Part shown: positions 40,290-49,208 of the stretch, piece after piece
Position numbering within the stretch: the first letter of the stretch is position 1
How the letters are laid out: each line of letters opens with the position of its first letter
IMG/VR virus record: IMGVR_UViG_3300035698_007281
Coordinates: 29,512 to 93,511 of that record
Length of the DNA stretch: 64,000 bases
Strand: one strand, 5' to 3'
Source of the DNA: a virus
The notes under the pieces: model-generated
Seen by the model: only the letters and a program-made list of their open reading frames with translations
Told to the model about the DNA's origin: nothing
Databases searched by the model: none
Position numbers and translations under genes: made by a program

Positions 40290-40742
40290 ATGATTGTTTT
40301 TTATTGCCCGAAGTGCGGATCGCCCCGGAAGGCCGGACAACCCAGTCAAGTTTTTGAGTGTGAGTCCTACCTCCAGGGCGGCAAGTTCTACCAGACCCAC
40401 ATCTGTCTGGTGGCCGAACATGCGGTCGCCATGTGCGCCGGGCGGGTGAAGTACAACGCCATGAAGGAGGCCTTCCTGGAGGTCATCAAGCTACAGAACG
40501 GGGTCGTCAATGGTTTGTTGCGGGTGGCCGACTCCGGGTGTCCGAGTTGTTCCGGGGACGCCATGGCCCTCTCCGTCTGGAACACGTTCCGGATGTGTGA
40601 GGTGGCCGAGGCCTTGAAGGAGAAAATGGGCGTCTACTATCCCGATCTTTTGGAGATGCCCGATCTTTGGGGCGCGGATCCTCCCGCCACTGATTACGAG
40701 GGGGCCATGCCCGAAGATCCCCCGGAGGAGGTCCTGGGATGA
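40290..40742 (+). CDS. Zinc-site protein of unknown function
   Basis: The 150-residue protein begins MIVFYCPKCGSPRKAG and has CPSCSGDAM later, plus an acidic tail. AAGGAG precedes the ATG. It is the first gene after the class B promoter. Confidence 0.55.
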   Translation: MIVFYCPKCGSPRKAGQPSQVFECESYLQGGKFYQTHICLVAEHAVAMCAGRVKYNAMKEAFLEVIKLQNGVVNGLLRVADSGCPSCSGDAMALSVWNTFRMCEVAEALKEKMGVYYPDLLEMPDLWGADPPATDYEGAMPEDPPEEVLG

Positions 40743-41101
40743 ACCAATGCCTTGTCCCCATGATCCTCCGCATCCTGATCATCATCAACTTGGTTTTGCT
40801 CGGTGTTTTGTTGGTCATGGTCATGCTTGGGTGTGCGCCCCTGGGGGACGAGCCGACCATCCCCTGGTCAACCAACCCCGACTGGTTGTCCTCCAGGACG
40901 ACTGATGATATGATCGAGGAGATCCAGACCAAGGCCTACTTCATCCGGGCCGAGTGGCATGAGGGGGCCGGGTGGCGGTTGTGGACCAAGTCCGACCAGG
41001 GAGGGATCTCTTCCGAGACCACCTGGATCGATGGGCGGGGAACCCTCCAGGACGCCCTGAGAGATACGATTAACGTGATACCGACTGGAGACCCACAATG
41101 A
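40739..41101 (+). CDS. Putative lipoprotein
   Basis: The 120-residue protein has an N-terminal hydrophobic signal (ILRILIIINLVLLGVLLVMVMLGC) ending in LGC, a plausible lipobox, then a soluble domain. It overlaps the previous stop by ATGA. Membrane anchoring at the cell surface, as for exclusion lipoproteins, is a guess. Confidence 0.55.
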   Translation: MNQCLVPMILRILIIINLVLLGVLLVMVMLGCAPLGDEPTIPWSTNPDWLSSRTTDDMIEEIQTKAYFIRAEWHEGAGWRLWTKSDQGGISSETTWIDGRGTLQDALRDTINVIPTGDPQ

Positions 41102-41397
41102 AGACGATCATTCAACTGACGTTGTTCCTGGTTGCCCTGGGGGGTGTTGGGTGGGGTTTCTATCACTTCGGTGGGTGGCAAGGTCTCGTGACGTGCGCCG
41201 CCATCTTTTCCCTGGTTGTGACCTTCCCCCGGTTTGACAGGGCCGAGGATCGGGTCGAGTGGTTTTGTTCGGAGTGTGAGACCGCCTGGGCCGCCGTGGG
41301 TGATACCGGTGTATGCCCGGCGTGTGGGTGGGAGATGTCTTACATCACCTCGGTGGGCAAGGGATACCCGGCCACGAAGGAGGCCGACATTGTTTGA
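41098..41397 (+). CDS. Membrane protein with zinc ribbon
   Basis: The 99-residue protein has two N-terminal hydrophobic helices (residues ~4-45) and a C-terminal zinc ribbon (CSECETAW, CPACGWEM). ATGA overlap with the lipoprotein gene. Function is unknown. Confidence 0.55.
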   Translation: MKTIIQLTLFLVALGGVGWGFYHFGGWQGLVTCAAIFSLVVTFPRFDRAEDRVEWFCSECETAWAAVGDTGVCPACGWEMSYITSVGKGYPATKEADIV

Positions 41398-42043
41398 GCG
41401 ACTCGCTCGGTTATTCTCGAAGGTCAAAACGTCCCCCGTGCCCCCGCCCCCGCCTGGGGCCGTGCCCGTCCTCGACACCGACCAGGACTACGAGGCCCTA
41501 AACCTCTCAGATATCCGCCGGGCCAAGCGAAGCAAGAAGGACCGGAAGCTGGTGTTGGCCCAGTTGGTGGATGTCTATGATTACTTCGCCTCTGGCCTGG
41601 GTGGTGGCCCTGTTCGCCGCGCTTTCGACGCGATGATGAAGCGGCCCGACCAGCGCCGTGGGTGGGAGGCCTGGATCCTCGACCGCCTGATGACGGACAT
41701 GATCGAGGGCTTTAAGGTTGTGACGACCTATCGGGAGGCTGATGAGTGGATCAAGAGGGCCGGTTACAGACGTTACGAACACACCGGGTCGAAGGTCTAC
41801 GCCCCCATCTTCGGGTCGTTGGCCGACATCGGGAAGGATCTCCCTGACGTGTCCACCTGTCGGTGCTACCAGCGCCGGTGTTTGTGGTTCCGTGGGATCT
41901 CCCACGTTTACACTGGCCGAGGGAAGTGGATCTGTGAGGGGTTCATCCAAGGCATCCCTGAGGAGATCGCCCTGGGCAAGAACGAACACAAGGAACAGGT
42001 CAAAGGTGACCGGGGGTTCAAGTTCACCCCGCTGGTTCCGTAA
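41390..42043 (+). CDS. Protein of unknown function with TTG start
   Basis: TTG 41390 has AAGGAGG seven bases upstream, the best start in the frame, giving 217 residues (MFERLARLFSKVKTSPVP). A Pro run follows, then a mostly helical body and a Cys-rich stretch (CRCYQRRC). No family was recognised. Confidence 0.55.
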   Translation: MFERLARLFSKVKTSPVPPPPPGAVPVLDTDQDYEALNLSDIRRAKRSKKDRKLVLAQLVDVYDYFASGLGGGPVRRAFDAMMKRPDQRRGWEAWILDRLMTDMIEGFKVVTTYREADEWIKRAGYRRYEHTGSKVYAPIFGSLADIGKDLPDVSTCRCYQRRCLWFRGISHVYTGRGKWICEGFIQGIPEEIALGKNEHKEQVKGDRGFKFTPLVP

Positions 42044-42057
42044 CCGAGGAGATCAAC

Positions 42058-42504
42058 ATGAGAATCAAGTCCCCTGAGTTGGAGTTGGGTTACAACAACG
42101 GCAGGAATTACAATTCGAGGTCTGAGGTGGTGTGGTTCTGTTGTCCTGTCATGATGAGATTGTGTCCCTCGTTGTGGGGTTTCTACAAACCGATCAAGGT
42201 CCACGTCTCCTCCCATTATACCCGGAAGGCCCACAAGATCCAGGTCAGGTTCAGGGGGAGGTTTAACTACGAGGGCTGTTGTCCGAAGCGTGTTTGGACC
42301 TGTGATTTCCGCCGCCATGGGACCAAGAACTTCCACTGTATTGAAGATGCCCCGATGCAACGGCTGGCCAAGGCCGCCCGGATCGATGGTTGGTTGCCTC
42401 CGGAGATCGGTATCGGTAGGCCTCCCATCTTCAAGACCCTCTACGTTTGGGTCACTGACGAGACCGGCCGGACCCTGACGCCGAAAACAAAGGCTTTACC
42501 ATGA
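42058..42504 (+). CDS. Basic Cys-containing protein
   Basis: The 148-residue protein begins MRIKSPELELGYNNGRNYNS and has scattered Cys pairs (FCCPVM, GCCPK) and many basic residues. CGAGGAGATC precedes the ATG. No family was recognised. Confidence 0.5.
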   Translation: MRIKSPELELGYNNGRNYNSRSEVVWFCCPVMMRLCPSLWGFYKPIKVHVSSHYTRKAHKIQVRFRGRFNYEGCCPKRVWTCDFRRHGTKNFHCIEDAPMQRLAKAARIDGWLPPEIGIGRPPIFKTLYVWVTDETGRTLTPKTKALP

Positions 42505-42779
42505 CAGTTCCGTTACACTTCCCTTTGAGGGATCCTTACCCACCCCCCACCATAACCATCAAGACCCAGGGTGTGCCGTTGGGGAAGTTGTTGGAACTGG
42601 TTGGTGTTCTCGTGGTGGATCCGGTGAATAGGAAGGCGTTCATGGTTGTCAAGGTAACGGGCCAGATGTCCTCGTTTCGTCAGGCCGTAATAATCGCCCA
42701 GGTTTTTCCCTACGAGACCGTAGGGGATGAACGTTATAATGTGATATCAATCGAAACCTTTAAGGAGATCTTACAATGA
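42501..42779 (+). CDS. Small protein of unknown function
   Basis: The 92-residue protein begins MTVPLHFPLRDPYPPPTITI and is beta-rich. ATGA overlaps on both sides. A possible class B-like element (GACCGT, 13 bp, TATAAT at 42716-42740) lies in its 3' end. Confidence 0.5.
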   Translation: MTVPLHFPLRDPYPPPTITIKTQGVPLGKLLELVGVLVVDPVNRKAFMVVKVTGQMSSFRQAVIIAQVFPYETVGDERYNVISIETFKEILQ

Positions 42780-43027
42780 ACTTCCCCAAGAACTACCCCG
42801 TAATCCTGACTCGCAATGGCAAGCGCCGCCCCGGTGACAATGCTCGTCCGGTTCACGTCCCGAGGAAGTTGAAGGCCTCGCCGTTCTTCGGGTACAACCG
42901 GCGGATGTCGGCCGCCTCCATGATCAAGCCCCCGTCGTATTTCAAGGGATACGTGTCCTACATCGCCGCCTGGAACAAGGCCAAAAAACGCCGGGTCAAG
43001 TGGCCCACCCAGGCCTTCGAGAATTGA
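42776..43027 (+). CDS. Small basic protein
   Basis: The 83-residue protein begins MNFPKNYPVILTRNGKRRPG and is strongly basic (KRRVKW). AAGGAG precedes the ATG. Nucleic-acid binding is possible; no family was recognised. Confidence 0.5.
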   Translation: MNFPKNYPVILTRNGKRRPGDNARPVHVPRKLKASPFFGYNRRMSAASMIKPPSYFKGYVSYIAAWNKAKKRRVKWPTQAFEN

Positions 43028-43058
43028 CGGCCCTCCAGGCCTGAAAGGAACCTCCAAG

Positions 43059-43307
43059 ATGAACTACGATCAGATCCTCATTGAGATGTTGGCCGGGTTG
43101 ATGAAGGTCTCTCCGTCAAAGATCCCACGGGATCTTTTTGACTTCGTTCTCCGGGTCAACGAGAGGTTGAAAGACGGCCCCCGGTTTTACAGCGACGAGG
43201 AACCCCGCCTCCGGTCCCGGCAGATCTTGGCCCTGGCCATCGAGTTGTGGGAGACGTTGTCTCCGGGGGCCTGGACCTCAAGGTCGGAGGTTCCTGGGCC
43301 GAAGTAG
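43059..43307 (+). CDS. Small protein of unknown function
   Basis: The 82-residue protein begins MNYDQILIEMLAGLMKVSPS and is helical. AAAGGAA precedes the ATG. No family was recognised. Confidence 0.5.
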   Translation: MNYDQILIEMLAGLMKVSPSKIPRDLFDFVLRVNERLKDGPRFYSDEEPRLRSRQILALAIELWETLSPGAWTSRSEVPGPK

Positions 43308-43314
43308 TTGGTAG

Positions 43315-43503
43315 GTGATTCGTTTGTGGACGGTTCCCCCACTACCTCCGCGTGATGTTGATGATATCGAAGAGGTCGCCAGGATGTACGTCCAGGAGGC
43401 CCTTTGTGTCTGCGCTGTGAGAGTCTGGGTTCTCGACCTAGTAACGGAGACGACAAAGGCCGATGTGCGAGACCTGTTGTTCGACAACCTCGACGGTCCA
43501 TAA
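43315..43503 (+). CDS. Small protein before the MuF gene
   Basis: The 62-residue protein starts at GTG 43315 with a weak ribosome site. It is acidic at the end and overlaps the MuF start by 41 bases in another frame. Support is only an open frame and position. Confidence 0.35.
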   Translation: MIRLWTVPPLPPRDVDDIEEVARMYVQEALCVCAVRVWVLDLVTETTKADVRDLLFDNLDGP

Positions 43504-46500
43504 GGCGGAAGACCTGGATGAGGTCTCCCCGTCCCAGGGTAAGTTCCTCCGGATCTACCGCCGGAGTATCATGGGGATGTACCGCGCCGTCCGAGACCAC
43601 CTCCAGGGCCTGAGGAAGGCCGTCCTCTACGGAGTCGAGACCCAGGTGGTTCGACGCCTAGTCCCCGACATCTCTCAGATCTCCAACCCCCTCATTGACT
43701 TCATCCCACAGACCGGCCTCGACAAGGCCCTCTACGATCTCCGGTTCCCCGAGACCGTGGTCCCTGTCGGGAAGGCGGTCGCCTGGAATGGGTGGGACAA
43801 GGTCAAGAACACCATCGTGGATTGGAACGACATCAACGTGGCTGGGGATCGCCGGATCGGCCGACACACCATGAAGATCTACGGGGAGTCGATGGGGGTG
43901 GCCGGACAGATCGCCCGGATCGCTACACCCTTCGACGTGGTCAACGAGAACGCCGTCAAGTACGCGGCCGTGAGTACCAATCACCTCGTGACGGTGATCT
44001 CCGACGAGACCAAGGCAACCCTCCGGAAGATCATCGAGTCGGGGGTCCAGAATGGGGACAGCGCCTACACCATCGGCCGGAACATCCGACCATACGTCGG
44101 GCTGAACCGACAACAATCGGAGTGGTTGAACTCCTACCTCGCCAAACTGGGGAAGGCCAACGTCCGGGGTCAGGTCCTGGTCAAGAAGGTGGACAAGTGG
44201 GTGGCCAAACAGATCAGGTACAGGGCCGAGATGATCGCCCGGACCGAGACCGCCAGGGCCATGTCGGAGGGAACTATCCGGGGGTACAAGGAGGGCGGGC
44301 TGAAGAAGATCCAGTTCGAGGCAAGTGGGGACGCCTGTATCGAGTGTTTTTACCTGGATGGAAATGTCTACACCCTCAGTGGAGGGTCGGGGCTGATCCC
44401 GGTCCACCCGAATTGCCGGTGTACTTGGTTGCCCCTCTACGAGGAGATCTCTGGAGAGGTCGCGGAGCCGGTGAAGCCGAAGCCCAGGTTGGGTCCGAAG
44501 CCGAAGACCCCCGCCGGTGGAATCCCGAAGCCTCTTCCCCGGACCTCGAAACCCGCCAAGGTTCCGATGGGTGGCCTCGCTGATGATGTGGTTGAACTGG
44601 TGGATGACCTCGCCTACCAGATGGAAGGCGGTCGGGTCATCCCCCCTGTGAACGCCCCACCGGCGGCGGCCGATTATAAAGCCTACGCCGACAAACGCTG
44701 GGCCGACTACAAGAAGGTGGGAGGGGACTACCCGGCCAGCATGAGCGCCAAGGATGTGAAGGCCCTCAAGGAACTTTACGCCTTGGAGGCCAGGGAGGGT
44801 TTGGCCGATGGGTTCGACGACTATCTGATTCACCGCCGAAAGGTCCAACGGGGATGGGCCAAGAAGAACGGCGGGAAGTTGGTTCCGTATGAGGGGCCGC
44901 CCGTTATAGGGACACCCCCGGTGGCGGTGAAGCCCACGGTGACGCCGAAGCCGAAGCCTCCCAAACCGGCGGCCCCCAAGAAGCCGAAGTTGTTGGATTT
45001 GGACGACCCGCCGTCCTTCGATGAGTTCAAGTCCTACGCCGACCACAGGTGGGACGAGTTCAAGGCGTCCGAGTGGTACAAGAAGGAGGAGTGGTCGGCC
45101 AAGAGTATCAAGGACTACAAGGACGATCTCGCCAACGTGGCCAACAAGACCTGGACCAAGTACGGGAAGGACGGGGTCAAGGAATTTGCGTCGGGGCCGG
45201 TCAAACCCAACGCGAGGTTCACCGAGTGGTTGGAGACTCGCCGCAAGGCCCAACATGCGCGGGCGGGTGCGAAGGTCCCGACCCCGAAGCCGAAGCCGGT
45301 GGCCCCGAAGCCGAAGCCGGTTCCCGAACCGAAGATTGTTCTTCCCAAGACGCCGGACCTCCCCACGGCCCCGCCTGTCCGCGCCCCCACGGGGCCGCCT
45401 AAGTTCGCCGAGATGCAACCCGAGGACATCGGGAAGCGTTTGGTCTACGAGAAGGATCTGGGCGGGAGTACCGGCGCGAGGTTGTACAAGGACGTGGAGA
45501 CTGGGGAACGGTGGGTGGTGAAACATGGCGCATCAGAAGCCCACGCCCGGAATGAATTACTGTCCAACAAATTGTACGACTTGGTGGGGGTCAACGCTCC
45601 GGAGTCCCACGCCGCCCTGGTGGACGATCAGTTCGCCATTGTGACCCGGTGGGTCGATGGTAAGGAGATGAGGACCCTGGCCAACCTGGGCAAGGCGGGG
45701 CGGAAACGGATGCAGCAAGGCTTTGCCTCGGACAGTTGGTTGGCCAACTGGGATGTCCTGGGGGCCAGTGGGGACAACATCATCATCGCAAGGGGGAACG
45801 TCCCCTGGCGGATTGACAACGGCGGGGCGTTACTGCGCAGGGCCAGGGGAGAGGCGAAGAGGTTGACCGGGACGGTTGGTGAGTTGACCTCGTTGAAGGA
45901 TCCGGCGAGGAATCGGATGGCGGCTGAGTTGTTCGGAGATCTCTCGGCGGATGACGTGTACAAACAGGCCCTGAAACTACGCCGGGCCGCGACGGACCGG
46001 GATCTCGCCAGGGCCGTGGATAGGGTCTATCGTGGTTCGACGATGCCCTTGAAGGAACAAAGGGAACTCATCCAGTTGTTGAAGGATCGCCGGGATGACT
46101 TGTTCGACAAGGCAAGGGCGGCAAGGGCGGCCGCCCGCAATGCGGCGAATCCCGTTCCGCTGAAGCCCCAGGAACTCCGTTTTGTGACGGAGCGGAGCCG
46201 GAACATGCCCCCTTCTGTGGAACGATGGAAGCCGAAGAAACTTGGCCCGATTGATAGCCGAGTTCCGGACATGCCAGCAAGGTGGGCCGATGACGTGGCC
46301 TCACAGTTCAAAGAACCCGCCAATAGGGTCGGGGCGTCGATTGAGCAATTGACGAAAGAACTTAAAATGTCGGAGAAGGAGGTAATGGAACACCTCCAAC
46401 AAATGGTTGAGCAACAAATGAAAAAATCGAAGGCTTTTATTCGAGCGCCTATCACAACGAGGCGGGGGACTCCCGGATTTAATCCGGCGGAAGCTATTTT

Positions 46501-47095
46501 GAAAGATGGCCGGTTCAAGACCCAGTTTGAGACCGGAACCAGCAGCGGCGCTTTGGATAATACCTTCAGAAAGAGGTTCGAGCGTGATGGGTTTGGGGTG
46601 CGTAATAGTACGCCTCTCCCGGAGCGGCCGATCTATGGTTACCTCTCGGACGGCCCCGGTGATGCCTTGGATGGGGCAGCGGGAATGGATCACTACGGTC
46701 AGGTGGCCTTCCGGTTGAAGGACAAGGTGAAGACTAGGGCCACATGGACTGGGGCCGATAGCCTGGGGAATGATGCGTTTGTGGCGTCCCCGGTCAACCA
46801 ACCTTCGGTGTATTCTCTTTCACCCAATCGGATGCCGAAGACGTTGGCGACGGATGGGGGGTTTCAACCGATGGCGGACCCGAAGATCTTCACGGACATG
46901 ACCTCGAAACACATGGGGTCCGGAACGTCCTACGTTGAAGCGCAGTATCACGGGGGCCTTGGTGTTGACGACATCGAGGCCGTGGTGTTGCGTATTCGAG
47001 ACAAAACTGAACCCGCCATCCAGGCGGTGGTAAGGGAAGCTGAGAAACGTAATATCCCCATCGAGTGGATCGAGTACACCGGGAAATATTATTGA
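43463..47095 (+). CDS. MuF head protein fused to a kinase-like domain and a DUF3626-like domain
   Basis: The 1210-residue protein has a MuF/SPP1-gp7 head-morphogenesis domain with ARTETARAMSEGT near residue 260 and C-C...HPNCRC near 292-318. Two similar modules follow (YADKRWADYKK near 404 and YADHRWDEFKA near 520), joined by Pro/Lys-rich linkers. Residues ~655-800 resemble a HipA/PI-kinase-like fold: GGSTGARLYKD, WVVKHGASEAHARNE, WLANWDVLGASGDNI, RIDNGGALLRRA. Residues ~1050-1210 resemble DUF3626: RPIYGYLSDGPGDAL and YVEAQYHGGLGV. MuF proteins with C-terminal toxin domains are known; activity here is inferred. Confidence 0.7.
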   Translation: MCETCCSTTSTVHKAEDLDEVSPSQGKFLRIYRRSIMGMYRAVRDHLQGLRKAVLYGVETQVVRRLVPDISQISNPLIDFIPQTGLDKALYDLRFPETVVPVGKAVAWNGWDKVKNTIVDWNDINVAGDRRIGRHTMKIYGESMGVAGQIARIATPFDVVNENAVKYAAVSTNHLVTVISDETKATLRKIIESGVQNGDSAYTIGRNIRPYVGLNRQQSEWLNSYLAKLGKANVRGQVLVKKVDKWVAKQIRYRAEMIARTETARAMSEGTIRGYKEGGLKKIQFEASGDACIECFYLDGNVYTLSGGSGLIPVHPNCRCTWLPLYEEISGEVAEPVKPKPRLGPKPKTPAGGIPKPLPRTSKPAKVPMGGLADDVVELVDDLAYQMEGGRVIPPVNAPPAAADYKAYADKRWADYKKVGGDYPASMSAKDVKALKELYALEAREGLADGFDDYLIHRRKVQRGWAKKNGGKLVPYEGPPVIGTPPVAVKPTVTPKPKPPKPAAPKKPKLLDLDDPPSFDEFKSYADHRWDEFKASEWYKKEEWSAKSIKDYKDDLANVANKTWTKYGKDGVKEFASGPVKPNARFTEWLETRRKAQHARAGAKVPTPKPKPVAPKPKPVPEPKIVLPKTPDLPTAPPVRAPTGPPKFAEMQPEDIGKRLVYEKDLGGSTGARLYKDVETGERWVVKHGASEAHARNELLSNKLYDLVGVNAPESHAALVDDQFAIVTRWVDGKEMRTLANLGKAGRKRMQQGFASDSWLANWDVLGASGDNIIIARGNVPWRIDNGGALLRRARGEAKRLTGTVGELTSLKDPARNRMAAELFGDLSADDVYKQALKLRRAATDRDLARAVDRVYRGSTMPLKEQRELIQLLKDRRDDLFDKARAARAAARNAANPVPLKPQELRFVTERSRNMPPSVERWKPKKLGPIDSRVPDMPARWADDVASQFKEPANRVGASIEQLTKELKMSEKEVMEHLQQMVEQQMKKSKAFIRAPITTRRGTPGFNPAEAILKDGRFKTQFETGTSSGALDNTFRKRFERDGFGVRNSTPLPERPIYGYLSDGPGDALDGAAGMDHYGQVAFRLKDKVKTRATWTGADSLGNDAFVASPVNQPSVYSLSPNRMPKTLATDGGFQPMADPKIFTDMTSKHMGSGTSYVEAQYHGGLGVDDIEAVVLRIRDKTEPAIQAVVREAEKRNIPIEWIEYTGKYY

Positions 47096-47532
47096 TGAGA
47101 AAAATTGAAAACTATATGGACGTGGAGTCTCTCGAACTGGTGGCCAGCCTGGGCCTGAGATACTACCTCGTTGTGGACAAGGACGCCTCCAGCAAGGACG
47201 AGGGTGTTTGGTCTACGGCCCTGGGGGTGATGGTGGATGTTGACGATGAGGTTAAGTGGCCCCCTCAGACGATAGGGTCCATCTTGAAGTGGTCCTCCGA
47301 GTGGGTGGACTATCCGGACCATCCTGAGATGAGAGAGAAACTCTTGGCGTTCCCCTGGATCGCCGAAGATCCCCCCGTTCGAGTCAAGTGGGATGAACTG
47401 GACAGGCAGTTCGCTGGAAGAAAAACAAAAGGGGTAATTAAGAACCTTATGTCCGGGGTGGTTGCTATAATGAGGGACAGCGTGAAGCCCAACCAGCAAG
47501 GAGAGACCGATGACACCGAGTCAGTTGATTGA
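47095..47532 (+). CDS. Protein of unknown function
   Basis: The 145-residue protein begins MRKIENYMDVESLELVASLG. Its ATG overlaps the MuF stop as TGATG. Coupling to the MuF gene makes a MuF-associated or immunity-type role worth considering, without motif support. No family was recognised. Confidence 0.5.
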   Translation: MRKIENYMDVESLELVASLGLRYYLVVDKDASSKDEGVWSTALGVMVDVDDEVKWPPQTIGSILKWSSEWVDYPDHPEMREKLLAFPWIAEDPPVRVKWDELDRQFAGRKTKGVIKNLMSGVVAIMRDSVKPNQQGETDDTESVD

Positions 47533-47941
47533 GTTCCGAGACAAGTTGGAGGCCGCCGGGCGGAAGATCATGGTGGCGAAAAATCATGACTATTGTGGCG
47601 GGGACGATGCTACCACGGATCCCTTCAAGAATTTTCGGATGGTCGAACAGTTGGGGATCTGTAGCGTCGAGACCGGCCTCCTGGTCAGGATGTGTGACAA
47701 GTTCTCCCGGCTGATCCATCTGGTCCAGGGAGTGGAGGCCAAGGTCAAGGACGAGTCCCGGCGGGACACCGCCCTGGACTTCGTGAACTACCTGATCCTC
47801 CTGGAGGCTTTCATCGAAGCCGGGGGCGATCCGGAGATGGCCATCGATATAATGGCGGCCGACAAGAGACGGGCGGATGAACGCCGGGCCAACTTCCCCC
47901 CCATCAGTCAAGATGAGCCAATTGGGGAGGTAGGAGAATGA
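47510..47941 (+). CDS. DUF1599/nucleotide-modification-associated (Nmad1-like) protein
   Basis: The 143-residue protein has KNHDYCGGDDATTDPFKNF, LLVRMCDKFSRLIHLVQG and VKDESRRDTALDFVNYLI, the layout of DUF1599 phage proteins linked to nucleotide modification. GGAGAGACCG precedes the ATG. Two deoxyribosyltransferase-like genes follow directly. Confidence 0.7.
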   Translation: MTPSQLIEFRDKLEAAGRKIMVAKNHDYCGGDDATTDPFKNFRMVEQLGICSVETGLLVRMCDKFSRLIHLVQGVEAKVKDESRRDTALDFVNYLILLEAFIEAGGDPEMAIDIMAADKRRADERRANFPPISQDEPIGEVGE

Positions 47942-48396
47942 CCGTACCCCTCGTGTATCTGGCCGGAACGATCACCCAAGATCCTAAACACTTCCGGTGG
48001 CGGGAACAGGTCGCTGACGCCCTGGCCCTGGATGAGATCGGAACCCTCAATCCTACTCGGGGCCAGAAACCCTCGGATTGGAGATCCGACGGCCTCGATT
48101 CTACCCAGTCCACCCCCTACGATGATGGCGGGTTTGTGACCAGAGATCTTCGGGACATCGACCGGTGTGATGCCGTTCTTCTATCGTTTGCGGAAGCCCC
48201 GGATCGCCAGTCCATCGGAACGTGGTTCGAGTTTGGATACGCCGTCAAGGCCGGGAAGCCGGTCATTGTCGTGTCCACACTCCCCGAGGTCGTCCAACAT
48301 CCGTTCATCTACAAACAGGCGGACCGGATTGTGGCCACCTTTGGAATGGCCCAGGAGTACCTCCAGTTCTTGTTCCAACCCGGCGCGGGTGAGTGA
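47938..48396 (+). CDS. Nucleoside 2-deoxyribosyltransferase-like protein 1
   Basis: The 152-residue protein has the Rossmann-like start VYLAGTITQDPK, then TRDLRDIDRCDAVLLSF and SIGTWFEFGYAVKAGKPVIVV, the GTxxExGxA block of this superfamily. Known members swap bases on deoxynucleosides or cleave dNMPs. It overlaps the DUF1599-like stop by ATGA. Confidence 0.75.
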   Translation: MTVPLVYLAGTITQDPKHFRWREQVADALALDEIGTLNPTRGQKPSDWRSDGLDSTQSTPYDDGGFVTRDLRDIDRCDAVLLSFAEAPDRQSIGTWFEFGYAVKAGKPVIVVSTLPEVVQHPFIYKQADRIVATFGMAQEYLQFLFQPGAGE

Positions 48397-48397
48397 C

Positions 48398-48889
48398 ATG
48401 GGTATCGCCAAGAAGAAAGTCTATCTGGCCGGGCCGATCACCGGGGACTACCGGGACGCCGAGTGGCGGAACTTCGTGGCCTCCGGCCTTCGGCGGCATC
48501 TCGTTGAGGCAATCAACCCCCTCGACGGATCGAAGGTGGAACAGTACCGGGAGGACGGGATGAAGTGGATCCGAAAGACCCGGAGAGATCTTACCGGTGT
48601 GGAGGAGGCCCTCCCCTTGTCCTGGGCCGCCCGTGACTTCGACAATATCAAGGAGTGTGATCTTCTCTTTGTCGGGTTCCCATATGTACCGGAGCGCCAA
48701 GCCATCGGGACGTTGATGGAGATGGGGATGGCCGTGGCGTTGCGGATCCCGGTTGTCCTCGTGTGTGCGTGCCCGTTGTTCACCGAACACCTATTTGTCC
48801 GGGGGTTCGTCGAACAATCTGTCGATCATATGGACCTGGGTATTGACCGGGCCATCGCTATCTTACAACGTCAGGTCAGACAGGCCTGA
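48398..48889 (+). CDS. Nucleoside 2-deoxyribosyltransferase-like protein 2
   Basis: The 163-residue protein repeats the pattern: VYLAGPITGDYRDAEWR, NIKECDLLFVGF and AIGTLMEMGMAVALRIPVVLV. It is a diverged paralogue of the gene just upstream, which suggests two linked steps or a heteromer. Confidence 0.72.
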   Translation: MGIAKKKVYLAGPITGDYRDAEWRNFVASGLRRHLVEAINPLDGSKVEQYREDGMKWIRKTRRDLTGVEEALPLSWAARDFDNIKECDLLFVGFPYVPERQAIGTLMEMGMAVALRIPVVLVCACPLFTEHLFVRGFVEQSVDHMDLGIDRAIAILQRQVRQA

Positions 48890-49137
48890 TGTTCTTAATG
48901 ACCATCGCCATCCTGGCCAATGTGACTTCTTGTGTCGCCGCCTACCTTGTCACTCGAAGAATCTGGTGGGGTCCGATTTTTGGGACCGCCGCACAAAGTT
49001 TTTGGTTTGTGTACGCCTGGGCGCTTGGAGCGCCTGGGTGGCCGTTGTTCATCCCGGCCGTATGGTTCGGGTATTGCTACGCTTCCTCCATCCGGCCTTG
49101 GGTGAGGGAACACCACCAACTGAAGAAGGAGACTTGA
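48889..49137 (+). CDS. Small membrane protein
   Basis: The 82-residue protein has two or three hydrophobic segments (TIAILANVTSCVAAYLV, FGTAAQSFWFVYAWAL, WPLFIPAVWFGY) and a charged tail. Its start overlaps the previous stop. Function is unknown. Confidence 0.55.
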   Translation: MFLMTIAILANVTSCVAAYLVTRRIWWGPIFGTAAQSFWFVYAWALGAPGWPLFIPAVWFGYCYASSIRPWVREHHQLKKET

Positions 49138-49139
49138 CC

Positions 49140-49208
49140 ATGACCATTTGTACAGCGACGAGAGTAGGGTACGATGCCTACACCGGATGGAGTAGACGAG
49201 GGCGCTAG
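49140..49208 (+). CDS. 22-residue micro-ORF with a strong ribosome site
   Basis: ATG 49140 has AAGGAG eight bases upstream and encodes MTICTATRVGYDAYTGWS and four more residues. The next gene starts inside it at 49174 in another frame with a weaker site, so this may be a leader peptide that couples translation. Confidence 0.4.
   Translation: MTICTATRVGYDAYTGWSRRGR

Noticed and set aside
43658-45526. Minus-strand frame of 622 codons
   Set aside because: It is antisense to the MuF fusion and reads as low-information, His/Gly/Arg-rich sequence.
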